Source of the DNA: Candidatus Epilinea brevis
GTDB lineage: Bacteria; Chloroflexota; Anaerolineae; Epilineales; Epilineaceae
Length of the DNA: 64,000 nt
Direction: 5' to 3'
NCBI GenBank assembly: GCA_016710785.1
Contig: JADJUE010000011.1
Coordinates: 248,001 to 312,000 of the forward strand
Below, one piece after another: positions 8,058-16,321 of this stretch. A program made the translations under genes and the position numbers. Below the pieces are notes generated by a model. It made no database searches. It worked only from the letters and a program-made list of their open reading frames with translations, and was not told the origin of the DNA. Every line of letters begins with the position of its first letter. Position 1 is the first letter of the stretch.

Positions 8058-9083
8058 ATGCAAGTCGTGATCGATGCCATGGGCGGGGATACCGCTCCGG
8101 GCCCGGCGGTGGCCGGTGCCGTGCTTTCCGCACGGCGCCTGGGTCTGCGCGTGGCATTGTCCGGCCCGACCGACCTGGTGCAGGCAGAGCTGGCCAGACA
8201 TGACCTCAGGGGGCTGGACATCGAGATCATCCCCGCCGGCGAGGTCATCGGGATGGGCGAGCTGCAGCCGGCCGAGGCCATCCGCAGCCGGCCCGACAAC
8301 TCCATCAGCCGCGGCCTGAAACACCTGCGCCACGGCGGCGCACAGGCCTTTGTGACCATGGGACACACCGGCGCCGGCATGGCGGCCGCCGCCTTGAACC
8401 TCGGCCGCCTGCACGGCGTCAAGCGCGCCGGCCTGGCCGTGCCCTTCCCCACGCTGAACGGTCCTTGCGCGCTGATCGACGTGGGCGCCAACGCCGACGT
8501 GCGGCCGGAGTTCCTGCAGCAGTTCGCGATCATGGGCGCTGTGTACGCCGAAAAGGTGCTGGGCATCCAGAACCCCCGCGTGGGTCTGATCACCATCGGC
8601 GAGGAGCGCGGCAAGGGAAGCCAGGTGGTTCAGGAGGCCTTTCCGCTGTTGGAGCGCGCCGGCCTCAACTTCATCGGCGGCGTGGAAGGCCGGGACATTC
8701 CCGAAGGCAAGGTGGACGTGGCCGTGACCGACGGCTTCACCGGCAATGTGCTCATCAAGTTCGCCGAGGGCGTGGGTGCCCTGGTCAGTCAGATCCTGCG
8801 CGAATCAGCCAAAGGGGACCCGTTCAGCCTGCTGGGCGGTGTGCTCATGCAAGGGGCCTTCAAGCGCGCCCGGGCGAAGATGGACTACCGCGCCTATGGC
8901 GGGGCCACCCTCCTGGGAACGCGCGGCGTGGTGGTCATCGGTCACGGGCGCTCGGACGCGGAAGCGGTGTTCACGGCCATCCGCGTGGCCTGCCGGGCGG
9001 CGGAGAACGGCATGGTGGAAGCCATCGGCGAGGGCGTGGCGCGCGCCGACGCCGCGACACGGGGAGCAGGTGCGGCACCATGA
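8058..9083 (+). CDS. plsX: Phosphate acyltransferase PlsX
   Basis: Makes acyl-phosphate from acyl-ACP for phosphatidic acid synthesis, acting at the membrane surface with PlsY. It has 341 residues. The N-terminus 'VVIDAMGGDTAPG' and the later 'VTDGFTGNVLIK' and 'IGHGRSDA' segments are diagnostic. The ATG at 8058 begins exactly at the conserved domain and has no Shine-Dalgarno sequence, consistent with leaderless translation from the extended -10 just upstream; an in-frame ATG at 8049 would lie inside the -10 box. Its stop overlaps the next start (ATGA). fabD, fabH or acpP do not follow, unlike the common plsX-fab cluster. Confidence 0.96.
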   Translation: MQVVIDAMGGDTAPGPAVAGAVLSARRLGLRVALSGPTDLVQAELARHDLRGLDIEIIPAGEVIGMGELQPAEAIRSRPDNSISRGLKHLRHGGAQAFVTMGHTGAGMAAAALNLGRLHGVKRAGLAVPFPTLNGPCALIDVGANADVRPEFLQQFAIMGAVYAEKVLGIQNPRVGLITIGEERGKGSQVVQEAFPLLERAGLNFIGGVEGRDIPEGKVDVAVTDGFTGNVLIKFAEGVGALVSQILRESAKGDPFSLLGGVLMQGAFKRARAKMDYRAYGGATLLGTRGVVVIGHGRSDAEAVFTAIRVACRAAENGMVEAIGEGVARADAATRGAGAAP

Positions 9084-9784
9084 ACGTCACCACCAACCAG
9101 GCCCTCTGCGCTCGTCGTCGGCGTCAAGCGCTGCTCTGCTCCGGAGCGGGCATCGCCGTCCTGGTGACGGGTCTGGTCCTCAACCTGCGCAGCCAATTCG
9201 GCGCCGCCTACTTCGCCCTCCTGGTGGGCACCCTCTGCAGCTGGATGGGGGTGGTGCTGGCGGACCGCTGGGTGGCCATCCCGCGCCCGGACAAGGTGCT
9301 CCAGGAAGGACTGAAGCGCTGCACGGGCCGCCCCTACCATCTCTACAACTGGACCCTGCCGCCGGACCATGTCCTGCTGGCACCCTGGGGCCTGACGGTC
9401 TTCCATACCATGGGTCACGACGGGCCGGCCCTGATCGACGGGGGGCGTTGGCGCGACCTTCGACCGCTTTGGCGACGCCTGCTGCGCTTCGCTCGCCGAC
9501 CGGTGCGCCATCCGGGCGAACTGGTGGCCCTGGACCTGAAGGCCCTGCGCGAGGCCCTGGCCGCAAAGGACGCTGAACTGGCCGCGGTGCCCGTCGACAC
9601 CGTGGTGCTGTTCACCCATCCGCAGGCGAAGCTGACCCTGCAGCGCCAGGACGCGGCCCTGCCGGTCCTGCAACCCGCGGATCTGGACGCCTGGGCGCAG
9701 CATGCTCTGCGCGACCGGCCTCGTCTGGCCCCCGCCCTCCGGCTGCGGCTGGAGGAGCTGTTGCGAGAGCTGAAGACCCGCTGA
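9080..9784 (+). CDS. NERD-like membrane protein
   Basis: A 234-residue protein with two N-terminal membrane helices (about 17-36 and 43-62) and a cytoplasmic domain that begins 'PYHLYNWTLPPDHVLLAPWGL' and continues with 'DGGRW'. That layout resembles nuclease-related (NERD-type) domains of Chloroflexota membrane proteins, although the canonical catalytic Asp/Glu-x-Lys residues are not obvious, so it may be non-catalytic. Translation is coupled to plsX through an ATGA overlap. The charged C-terminal helix (residues 205-234) could be a coiled coil. Confidence 0.65.
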   Translation: MNVTTNQALCARRRRQALLCSGAGIAVLVTGLVLNLRSQFGAAYFALLVGTLCSWMGVVLADRWVAIPRPDKVLQEGLKRCTGRPYHLYNWTLPPDHVLLAPWGLTVFHTMGHDGPALIDGGRWRDLRPLWRRLLRFARRPVRHPGELVALDLKALREALAAKDAELAAVPVDTVVLFTHPQAKLTLQRQDAALPVLQPADLDAWAQHALRDRPRLAPALRLRLEELLRELKTR

Positions 9785-9812
9785 TGCGCACCGCCGGCTG
9801 ACACCGGTCCAC

Positions 9813-10451
9813 ATGGCCCGAATCCCGGTAATCCAAGCTCCCATGACTGCAACCAGGCAACGATCAGGACCGAGCAGCGCTCCGCTCCTGTTCGGCGCGC
9901 TCCTGATCTCCGCGATCACCTGGGCCCTGATCGGCAGCGGACGGTCCGCGACGCCGGCCCGCGCCCAGGGCGACCCCATCATGGTGGACATCGTGGTGCG
10001 CAAGGCAGCGCGGCTGTATGGCGCCGACCTGACCTTGCGCTACGACCCCGCGCAACTGAGTCCCATCGACGCCTTGCCCTCCACACCAGGCATCCAGGCG
10101 CAGGTGGGTTCGGTCTGGGGCGCATCGCCCTTCGTGGTGGTCAACGAACTGGACACGACCAAGAGCGAGATGCATCTGGTGGTCTCGCTTCTGGCCCCTG
10201 CCGAACCCCTCGCCGGCGACCTGATCCTGGCCCGCATGGGCTTCGTGCCGCGCCGCTTTCCGCTGGAGGACGCCTACGACCTTCAGGATGTCCTGCTGGT
10301 GGATCTGGGCGGGCAGGCGATTCCCTTGCGCTGGGAAGGCGTGGTCATCGACCCGCTGGTAGACTGGCGTACGGTGGTTCCGCGCCTGTGGCTGCCGCTG
10401 GCGGCGCCGGGCGAACGGGAGGAATATGCAACCGGGGCGGTCGGACCATGA
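9813..10451 (+). CDS. Secreted cohesin-like domain protein
   Basis: A 212-residue exported protein. The N-terminal hydrophobic segment (about 24-42) ends at an A-R-A-Q signal peptidase site; an alternative ATG at 9843 would give a more typical signal peptide length. The mature part matches the cohesin pattern: 'YGADLTLRYDPAQLSPID' followed by Gly/Asp-rich strands. Cohesins bind dockerins, but lone cohesin-like domains in non-cellulolytic bacteria usually serve surface display or adhesion. It ends with 'RLWLPLA', the recurring motif also seen in three other exported proteins here. It follows the NERD-like gene by 28 bases. Confidence 0.75.
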   Translation: MARIPVIQAPMTATRQRSGPSSAPLLFGALLISAITWALIGSGRSATPARAQGDPIMVDIVVRKAARLYGADLTLRYDPAQLSPIDALPSTPGIQAQVGSVWGASPFVVVNELDTTKSEMHLVVSLLAPAEPLAGDLILARMGFVPRRFPLEDAYDLQDVLLVDLGGQAIPLRWEGVVIDPLVDWRTVVPRLWLPLAAPGEREEYATGAVGP

Positions 10452-10454
10452 ACC

Positions 10455-13295
10455 TCACCGCTTAAGCCACGCTTCCACCTGCCCCAGCAACCCATCCCTC
10501 GGCGCCCGCGCCTTCAGTCCCGCCAGTCGCGCCTCAGCCGACGCCTTGTCGCCCGTCGCCGCCAGCACGAGGACGGCGGCATGGTCGGAAGCCGCCCGCG
10601 GCTCTGGGAAGCCCCGCTGGTCCAGCACCGCTTCCGTCAAGGCTGTCGGATCAACGCCCTCCGGGCCCAAAGCACGTTCCAGGCGCTCCGTGGCCCCTGC
10701 CCAGTCGCCGCGGGCCAGGGCCAGACGCAGGCTGCCGGCGGCCGCCGCGGCATCTCCCGCGTTCAAGCGCCAGGCCTTGTCGTAGGCCGCAGCGGCGGGC
10801 GCGGTCTCGCCCAGTCGCTCCTGGGCGCCGGCTAACCCCAGCCAGGCCAGCGGACTCAGCGGCTGGCGCTCCAGGGTTGCCTGGTATTGACCGCGCGCCG
10901 CTGTCCACCACGGCGCGGCCGCACCCACCGGCGTGGACTGATCTCCACGGTCGCGGTACAAGTCGCCAAGGTGGCTTCCAGTGGCATCGCTCGGGGCCAG
11001 TTTCAAGGCCGCTTCCAATGCCGCGCGCGCCGCTTCGAACTGACGCGCGCGCGTCATCTCATCCCCCTCCGCCATCCGCAGTTGGGCGATGCCGGCCTGC
11101 AGGTCAAGAATCGTCGGCTGATTCGGCCAGAGCGCTGCCGCCCGCGCGAGCCGATCCGCGGCCCCGGCCAAATCGCCCGCGGCGGCCATCTCCTGACCTG
11201 CGCGCACATTGCTGTCGGCCAGGAGCGGGGCCAGAGCCAGCCGCCAGCCGCCCAGGCCGCCGAGGAAAGCGAGTCCGGCCAACGGAAGCGTGACCGCCCC
11301 GAACCTGGGGCGCGCCCCGTGGGCACCGGCCAGCCACAATGCGCGCAGCAGCAGGGTCGCCAGCAGGGCCACCCCCCAACCGGCGATCTCCGCGCCGTTC
11401 CGCCCACTGAGAAGACGGCCCACGACCACGGCCACCGCGGGCGCCAGCCCCCAAGCGGCCATGGGCATCCAGGATCGAGGCGCTACGGCCCATGAGGCCG
11501 CCGCCCGCGCGGGCTTCGCGACCCGTGGGCGGCGGCCGACTTCAGGCGTGGTCACCGGCCGCCGGCCGGCGTCGGACAGCAGGACCGCGGACAGCAGATA
11601 GGCCAGCGGGATCAGGAAGAGGGCCGGCTGATGCAGGGCGGACCGCGGGCCGGGGATGGCGACAGGCGCGAGCAGGATCGCTGCCAGGCCCAGGCCCACG
11701 AGCAAGCCGTCGGGTCCGGCGGCCGCGACGGCATCGTCCGCCCACGCCGCATCTGATTCCCTCGCCGTCGACGACCGGTCGATCGCCGCCAGCAAGGCGA
11801 CAGACAGCAGCACCACCAGGTCACTGGCCACGGTCGGCACACCCACCGAGCTCTCCACCAGATGGGCGGCCAGAGCGCCGACCACACCGATGATCAGCCA
11901 GGCCTCGCCGGAAACGCGCATGATCCCGACCTTTCCGACCGTAGCGACACCACGCCGCAGCGACAAGCCTGCAGCGCCCATCAGTCCCAGCAGCAGGCCG
12001 GCCGGCGCCAGGGCCAGGCCGAGGGCCACCTTGCCCGCAAGGAAAGCCACGGCGACGGCAGCCAACGCGCCGCCCATTCCCGCGGCCAGGAGGCGTCGCC
12101 AGGTTCCCCAACCCAGGAGTGCCAGGCCGATGGCCATCGCCAATGCCGGAATCGCCAGGCTGGCCAGCAACCCCACGAGCCCCGCCGAGGCCAGGGCATC
12201 CCACAACCGGCTGTGCGCACGGTCAAAGAACTGGGTGGGGGTCAACTGCACCAACCGCTCCGGCAGGTGGGGGCCGACGGCATAGGGCAGGCTCTCCAAC
12301 CCGTGGCCCACCAGCCATCGTCCCGGAGCGCTCGCCGCCATCAGGTCGGCCGTGGCCTGCCAGACCAGGAGCCGCTGCTCCACCGTCCGACCGCGGCCAA
12401 GGGCCAGAGGGCCCGGGCCCACCAGAAGCAGGGCGACCAGGAGGATCGACGCGGCCAGGGCGCTCAGGGTGGCCACGGCGCCGGCCATCCGCGGCCACCG
12501 TCGTCCCATCGCCAACAGTCCGGCCAGTCCCAGGCCCACCGCTGCGCCCAGGAGCGGCCCGCGGCTGGCGGTGGCCCCCAAGCCCGCCGCGCAGGCGGCC
12601 AGGCAGAGGGCGGCGCCGAGGGTCAGCCGGCCTTGACCGACGCCGCGCCGCGGCCAGGCCTCCAGCAACAGCGCCAGAGCCAAGGGCGCGAGGACCGCCA
12701 ACCAGGCCCCCAGGAAGATGGGATTGCCCAGGCTGGCAAAGGCCCGCTCTGCGGCCGAGGCGCCGAAGGTGCTCCAGCTGAGGCTGTCGATTCCCGCGCG
12801 TTGCAGCAGGCTGTAGGTGGCCACCGGCAGGGCGGGCACCAACAAGAAGACCCACAGGCGCCGGCGCGAAGCGTCGCGGCGCAGGCATAGGTACGCCGCG
12901 GCGAACAGCAGCCACAAGCCCATGACCGCCAGGAGACCCTGTCCACGGCGGTAGCTGCCCCACAGGCTGGGTCCGGGGACCACGGAGAACACCGTCGCCG
13001 CCAGGGCGGCGGCCGGACCCAAGAGGGTTAGGACCGGCAACGGCCGGCTCAGTCTGGCGCGCCAGCCGTCATGGACCGGCAACGGCGCAATCAGTGGCCA
13101 GGCCAGACCGCAGCCGGCCACCAACAGGCCCAGCAGCAGCAGCCAGGCCAGCTTGTCCGGCTCGAAGACCCGTGCTGAACGGGGGTTGAAGTAGAGCGGC
13201 GCCAGGACCGCGGCGGCCAGGACCGATCCCTCAGCCAGAGCTTGCAGAAAGGGCGCGCCAAAGCAGGTTGGAGCGGGGGGTCGGGGCAGGCTCAC
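10455..13295 (-). CDS. O-antigen ligase-like membrane protein with TPR tail
   Basis: A 946-residue protein combining a polytopic membrane part (about residues 15-670, some 14-16 helices) with a soluble C-terminal half of TPR-like repeats (about 690-946). The segment 'GSYRRGQGLLAVMGLWLLF' and the long periplasmic loop with 'RLVQLTPTQFFDRAHSRLWDALASAGLVGLL' match Wzy_C/O-antigen ligase superfamily proteins, which transfer or polymerise lipid-linked glycans at the outer face of the membrane. It starts at a GTG at 13295, 23 bases after the stop of the response regulator, so the two form an operon. The biochemical substrate cannot be read from sequence. Confidence 0.85.
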   Translation of the reverse strand: MSLPRPPAPTCFGAPFLQALAEGSVLAAAVLAPLYFNPRSARVFEPDKLAWLLLLGLLVAGCGLAWPLIAPLPVHDGWRARLSRPLPVLTLLGPAAALAATVFSVVPGPSLWGSYRRGQGLLAVMGLWLLFAAAYLCLRRDASRRRLWVFLLVPALPVATYSLLQRAGIDSLSWSTFGASAAERAFASLGNPIFLGAWLAVLAPLALALLLEAWPRRGVGQGRLTLGAALCLAACAAGLGATASRGPLLGAAVGLGLAGLLAMGRRWPRMAGAVATLSALAASILLVALLLVGPGPLALGRGRTVEQRLLVWQATADLMAASAPGRWLVGHGLESLPYAVGPHLPERLVQLTPTQFFDRAHSRLWDALASAGLVGLLASLAIPALAMAIGLALLGWGTWRRLLAAGMGGALAAVAVAFLAGKVALGLALAPAGLLLGLMGAAGLSLRRGVATVGKVGIMRVSGEAWLIIGVVGALAAHLVESSVGVPTVASDLVVLLSVALLAAIDRSSTARESDAAWADDAVAAAGPDGLLVGLGLAAILLAPVAIPGPRSALHQPALFLIPLAYLLSAVLLSDAGRRPVTTPEVGRRPRVAKPARAAASWAVAPRSWMPMAAWGLAPAVAVVVGRLLSGRNGAEIAGWGVALLATLLLRALWLAGAHGARPRFGAVTLPLAGLAFLGGLGGWRLALAPLLADSNVRAGQEMAAAGDLAGAADRLARAAALWPNQPTILDLQAGIAQLRMAEGDEMTRARQFEAARAALEAALKLAPSDATGSHLGDLYRDRGDQSTPVGAAAPWWTAARGQYQATLERQPLSPLAWLGLAGAQERLGETAPAAAAYDKAWRLNAGDAAAAAGSLRLALARGDWAGATERLERALGPEGVDPTALTEAVLDQRGFPEPRAASDHAAVLVLAATGDKASAEARLAGLKARAPRDGLLGQVEAWLKR

Positions 13296-13318
13296 AGGTG
13301 GCCGGGCGCGGAGCGCCC

Positions 13319-13993
13319 TCAGTCCAGCCGGCTCACGAACCGGTAACCTGCCCCCGGATCGGTAACGATGGTATCCGGCGTGTTGGGGTCCTCTTCGATC
13401 TTCTGCCGCAACCGCCAGATGTATTGCTTGAGTACCTCGGTAGGCCGCTCCTCGACGATGGGGCGCTCCCAGACCGACGTCAGGAGTCGGTCATGGTCCA
13501 GGGTCTCGTCCTTGTGGCGGATGAGGTAGGCCAGCAGGCGGAATTCGCGCGGGGTCAGGTGGGCGCCGCGGCCGCGCACCCATACCTGGTGGGAGCCGAA
13601 GTTGACCCAGAGCCGCCGGTCCACGTAGACCGCCACCTCTTCTTCGTCGGCCAGTCCGACGCGGGTATCCGTGCGGCGCAGAACGGCATCGCAGCGCGCG
13701 GCAACCTCTTCAAGATGCGCGTCGGCCAGCAGACAGTCCTCGGCGCCCAGACCGAAGCCCCGGCGCATGGCGCTTGCATTGTCGACGATCAGCATGAAGC
13801 GGGCGGGCAAGGTCTCCGCATCGGGCCAGGCGGCGCCGGCGCTGACATCGATCAGCACCAGGTCAGCCGGGGGCAGCGCGCCTGGCAGCTCATGGCGGAC
13901 GACCTCGTAGCCACCCTGCTTCAGGGCCTGCGCCAGCGCCGCACTGGGCGCCGCATGCGGCGAGACGATGAGGATGCTGCGCTTCTGGGACAC
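13319..13993 (-). CDS. Atypical OmpR-type response regulator
   Basis: A 224-residue regulator with an N-terminal receiver-like domain (1-105) and a C-terminal winged-helix DNA-binding domain (about 125-224; 'LTPREFRLLAYLIRHKDE', 'KQYIWRLRQKIEEDP', 'GAGYRF'). The receiver lacks the acidic pair that binds Mg: 'ILIVDDD' is replaced by 'ILIVSPH'. A candidate phospho-acceptor Asp persists in 'LVLID'. It may therefore work without phosphorylation. It lies upstream of the O-antigen-ligase-like gene, which it may control, and has no kinase next to it in the same operon; the next kinase pair starts 139 bases away. Confidence 0.88.
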   Translation of the reverse strand: MSQKRSILIVSPHAAPSAALAQALKQGGYEVVRHELPGALPPADLVLIDVSAGAAWPDAETLPARFMLIVDNASAMRRGFGLGAEDCLLADAHLEEVAARCDAVLRRTDTRVGLADEEEVAVYVDRRLWVNFGSHQVWVRGRGAHLTPREFRLLAYLIRHKDETLDHDRLLTSVWERPIVEERPTEVLKQYIWRLRQKIEEDPNTPDTIVTDPGAGYRFVSRLD

Positions 13994-14034
13994 GGCTGAC
14001 CTCGCTGACGGGACCCCGGCCGGGCTGGTGGCTG

Positions 14035-14040
14035 ATTATA
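14035..14040 (-). promoter_or_regulatory. -10 box for the atypical regulator operon
   Basis: TATAAT on the minus strand about 42 bases before the start at 13993. It predicts a 5' leader of roughly 35 bases. No -35 consensus. Confidence 0.5.
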
Positions 14041-14127
14041 TCCCGCCCGCCTCGCGCGGGCCGCGGTCCCGCGGACGCAGAGCACGGGGCGATCGATCGG
14101 CCAACGGGCGCGTCGGCCGACCGGACC

Positions 14128-14832
14128 TCAGTCCTGGCCGTGTTGCGTCTGGAAGCGGTAGCCGATGCCCCGTTCGGTACGCACGTAGCGTGGGCGACGG
14201 GGGTCCGGCTCGATCTTGCGTCGCAGATGATGCAGATGCACCCGGAGCGTGGCTTCGCCGTCATCGTAGGACTCGCCCCACACCGAAGTCAGCAGATCCT
14301 GGCTGGGAATCGGCTGGTTGGGATGTTGCACCAGATAGCGCAGGAGGTTGAACTCGATAGGCGTCAGAGCCACCGGCTGGCTGTCCACGATGACATCGCG
14401 GGTGGCCAGGTCCACCATCAGGTGCTCATCCGCGTAGCGCGCCGGCCGCTCCAGATAGGGCCGGTCCTGGGCGCGCTTCATCACCGCCCGTACCCGCAGC
14501 TGCAGCTCGTCGATGTCATAGGGCTTGGCCAGGTAATCGTCCGCCCCCAGCTCCAGGCCACGCACGCGGGCCTCCAGCTCTGAAGATGCCGTCACCATGA
14601 TGATGGGGGTATCCCAGACCTCGCGGATACGCTGGCAGGTCAGCCAGCCGTCCATCAAGGGCATGGCGATGTCGAGGATGATCAGGTCCGGGCGGCGCTC
14701 GTAGGCCAGCCGCAAGGCGGTCAGACCGTCGCCAGCCTCGATCACCTCAATGTCCTCGGCCCTGAGCGCCATGGTGAGCAATGCCCGGGCGTCGGCCTCG
14801 TCGTCCACGATCAGGATGCGCTTGCGCTTCAT
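14128..14832 (-). CDS. OmpR/PhoB-family response regulator
   Basis: A 234-residue two-component regulator. The receiver domain has acidic pocket Asp10-Asp11, phospho-acceptor Asp54 in 'IILDIAMP', and the conserved Lys in 'DDYLAKP'; a winged-helix effector follows with 'LTPIEFNLLRYLVQHPNQ' and 'HLHHLRRKIEPDP'. The start at 14832 gives the normal N-terminus, but an upstream in-frame ATG at 14943 overlaps the kinase stop as TGATG and would add 37 Pro/Ser-rich residues; coupling makes that start possible. Its partner is the upstream histidine kinase. Confidence 0.93.
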   Translation of the reverse strand: MKRKRILIVDDEADARALLTMALRAEDIEVIEAGDGLTALRLAYERRPDLIILDIAMPLMDGWLTCQRIREVWDTPIIMVTASSELEARVRGLELGADDYLAKPYDIDELQLRVRAVMKRAQDRPYLERPARYADEHLMVDLATRDVIVDSQPVALTPIEFNLLRYLVQHPNQPIPSQDLLTSVWGESYDDGEATLRVHLHHLRRKIEPDPRRPRYVRTERGIGYRFQTQHGQD

Positions 14833-14942
14833 GGCTGGTCTGGGCTCCGGGCTGGCCACCAGGGCCGGGGAAGCTGGCCGGCGGCCCGGGCGAAAGGTAT
14901 CAGGCGCCGTGAAAACCGGCGCGCCGGGACTGGAGACGCGCA

Positions 14943-16127
14943 TCAGGCGCTCTCTTCGCCGGCGGCGGGCAGGGCGAGGGTGAAGCAGGTGCCCGAGCGA
15001 GAGCTGCGCGAGATCCACAGCTTGCCGCCATGGGCCTGGGTGATGTTGCGCGCCAGGTACAGACCCAGCCCGTAGCCGGACTTGCCGGCAGAGCTGCGAC
15101 CGCGACCGAAGGGCGCGAAGATGCGCTCCATATCCTCCGGAGCGATGCCCGGGCCGGTGTCGGCCACATGGGTCAGCACCGTGTTGCCGCTGCCCTCCAC
15201 GCGCACCGTGATCCGCCCGCCGGGAGCGTACTTGGCCGCGTTGTCCAACAGGTGCTCCAGCACCTGGCAGATCTGGATCCGATCGCCGCGGGCCGCCGGG
15301 CTATCCGGCGCCGCTTCCACGGCAAACGTGGTCCCGCTTTGCTGTTCTTCGGCCGCCAGACGCAGCGGCTCGATCATCTGCGCCGCCAGATGGGCCATGT
15401 CCAGGGGTTCCGGGCGCAGCAGCATGCGTCCGTCGGCCGCCACCGCCTCCAAGAGCGCCTCCAGGCGGGCCACCAGGCGCGTGCTCTGGGCCTCGATGAT
15501 CTTCAAGGCCTGCTGCACGCTCTGCAGGTCGCCGGCATCCAGGTTGCGGCTGGCCAGCTGCGCGCCTACGCGCACCATCGAAAGCGGAGAGCGCAGGTCA
15601 TGGCCGATGAGGGCCAGGAACTGATCGCGCGACTGGTCGTCCATCCGGCCGGCCACGGCCACCTCCATGCCCAGGTCCAACATGGAGGACACCGTCTCCA
15701 GGAGCGCGACCTCATCGCGGCTCCAGGCACCGGGCCGCAGCACCGCCAGTACGCCACCGGACCTGGGATGGCCCGGGATGGGCTGCAGGTACCAGTCGCC
15801 GGCCAGCACGGGCGTGCCGCCAAGGGCTTCCTCCAGCGCGACCCGCGCCGGTCCCGTCTCCACCCGCGCTTCAGGCGAGCGGTAGGTCGCAGCCAGCACG
15901 GGACCCTGTTCATTCAGCCAGATCTCACAAGCCGCGGCCTGGAACATACCCACCGCCGAGCGCGCCACCACCGGCAGGAAGGCCATTCGGTCCGCCGCCC
16001 CGCTGGCGGCGCGCGCAATGTCGGCGAGAGCCGCCATCTGCGACCCTTGCGCCAAGGCGCCAACCGGAGTCGCCACATCGATTTCGGTGGATGGAACCAG
16101 CGATGGCTGGTAGATCGTGCTTGTCAT
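14943..16127 (-). CDS. Soluble GAF-type sensor histidine kinase
   Basis: A 394-residue kinase without membrane helices. Residues 35-160 look like a GAF sensor domain. The dimerisation domain carries the phospho-acceptor His176 in 'LIGHDLRSPLSMV'; the ATPase domain has the N box 'LLDNAAKYAPGG', G1 'DTGPGIAPED' and G2 'GYGLGLYLAR'. It should phosphorylate the regulator encoded directly downstream. A cytoplasmic GAF domain suggests sensing of a small ligand, redox state or light through a bound cofactor; the ligand cannot be deduced. No Shine-Dalgarno sequence is visible before the ATG. Confidence 0.93.
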   Translation of the reverse strand: MTSTIYQPSLVPSTEIDVATPVGALAQGSQMAALADIARAASGAADRMAFLPVVARSAVGMFQAAACEIWLNEQGPVLAATYRSPEARVETGPARVALEEALGGTPVLAGDWYLQPIPGHPRSGGVLAVLRPGAWSRDEVALLETVSSMLDLGMEVAVAGRMDDQSRDQFLALIGHDLRSPLSMVRVGAQLASRNLDAGDLQSVQQALKIIEAQSTRLVARLEALLEAVAADGRMLLRPEPLDMAHLAAQMIEPLRLAAEEQQSGTTFAVEAAPDSPAARGDRIQICQVLEHLLDNAAKYAPGGRITVRVEGSGNTVLTHVADTGPGIAPEDMERIFAPFGRGRSSAGKSGYGLGLYLARNITQAHGGKLWISRSSRSGTCFTLALPAAGEESA

Positions 16128-16321
16128 GATAGGAAATTGCTTTCAGGCCAATGGGAGACAAGATCCAGCGTTCTAAATGTTATTTTTACCACGTCGCGCG
16201 GCCCTTGTCCAGTGCCGATCGACGCCAACAAGGCGCCTTGAACGATATTCGCACGCCGGTGCACGCGGGCACACGCGGCGCACATTCAGCCGGACTCGGC
16301 GGAGCGCGGCCCCCGCCACCG
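16128..16321. other. Spacer upstream of the GAF kinase
   Basis: A 194-base spacer. The half nearest the kinase start is A+T-richer (16160-16200), unlike the rest of the window, and probably holds the kinase promoter on the minus strand, but no clear -35/-10 pair could be assigned. Confidence 0.35.

Noticed and set aside
14832..14943. Separate small gene between the GAF kinase and its regulator
   Set aside because: The 37 codons are in frame with the regulator and best seen as either a 5' extension or an untranslated gap.
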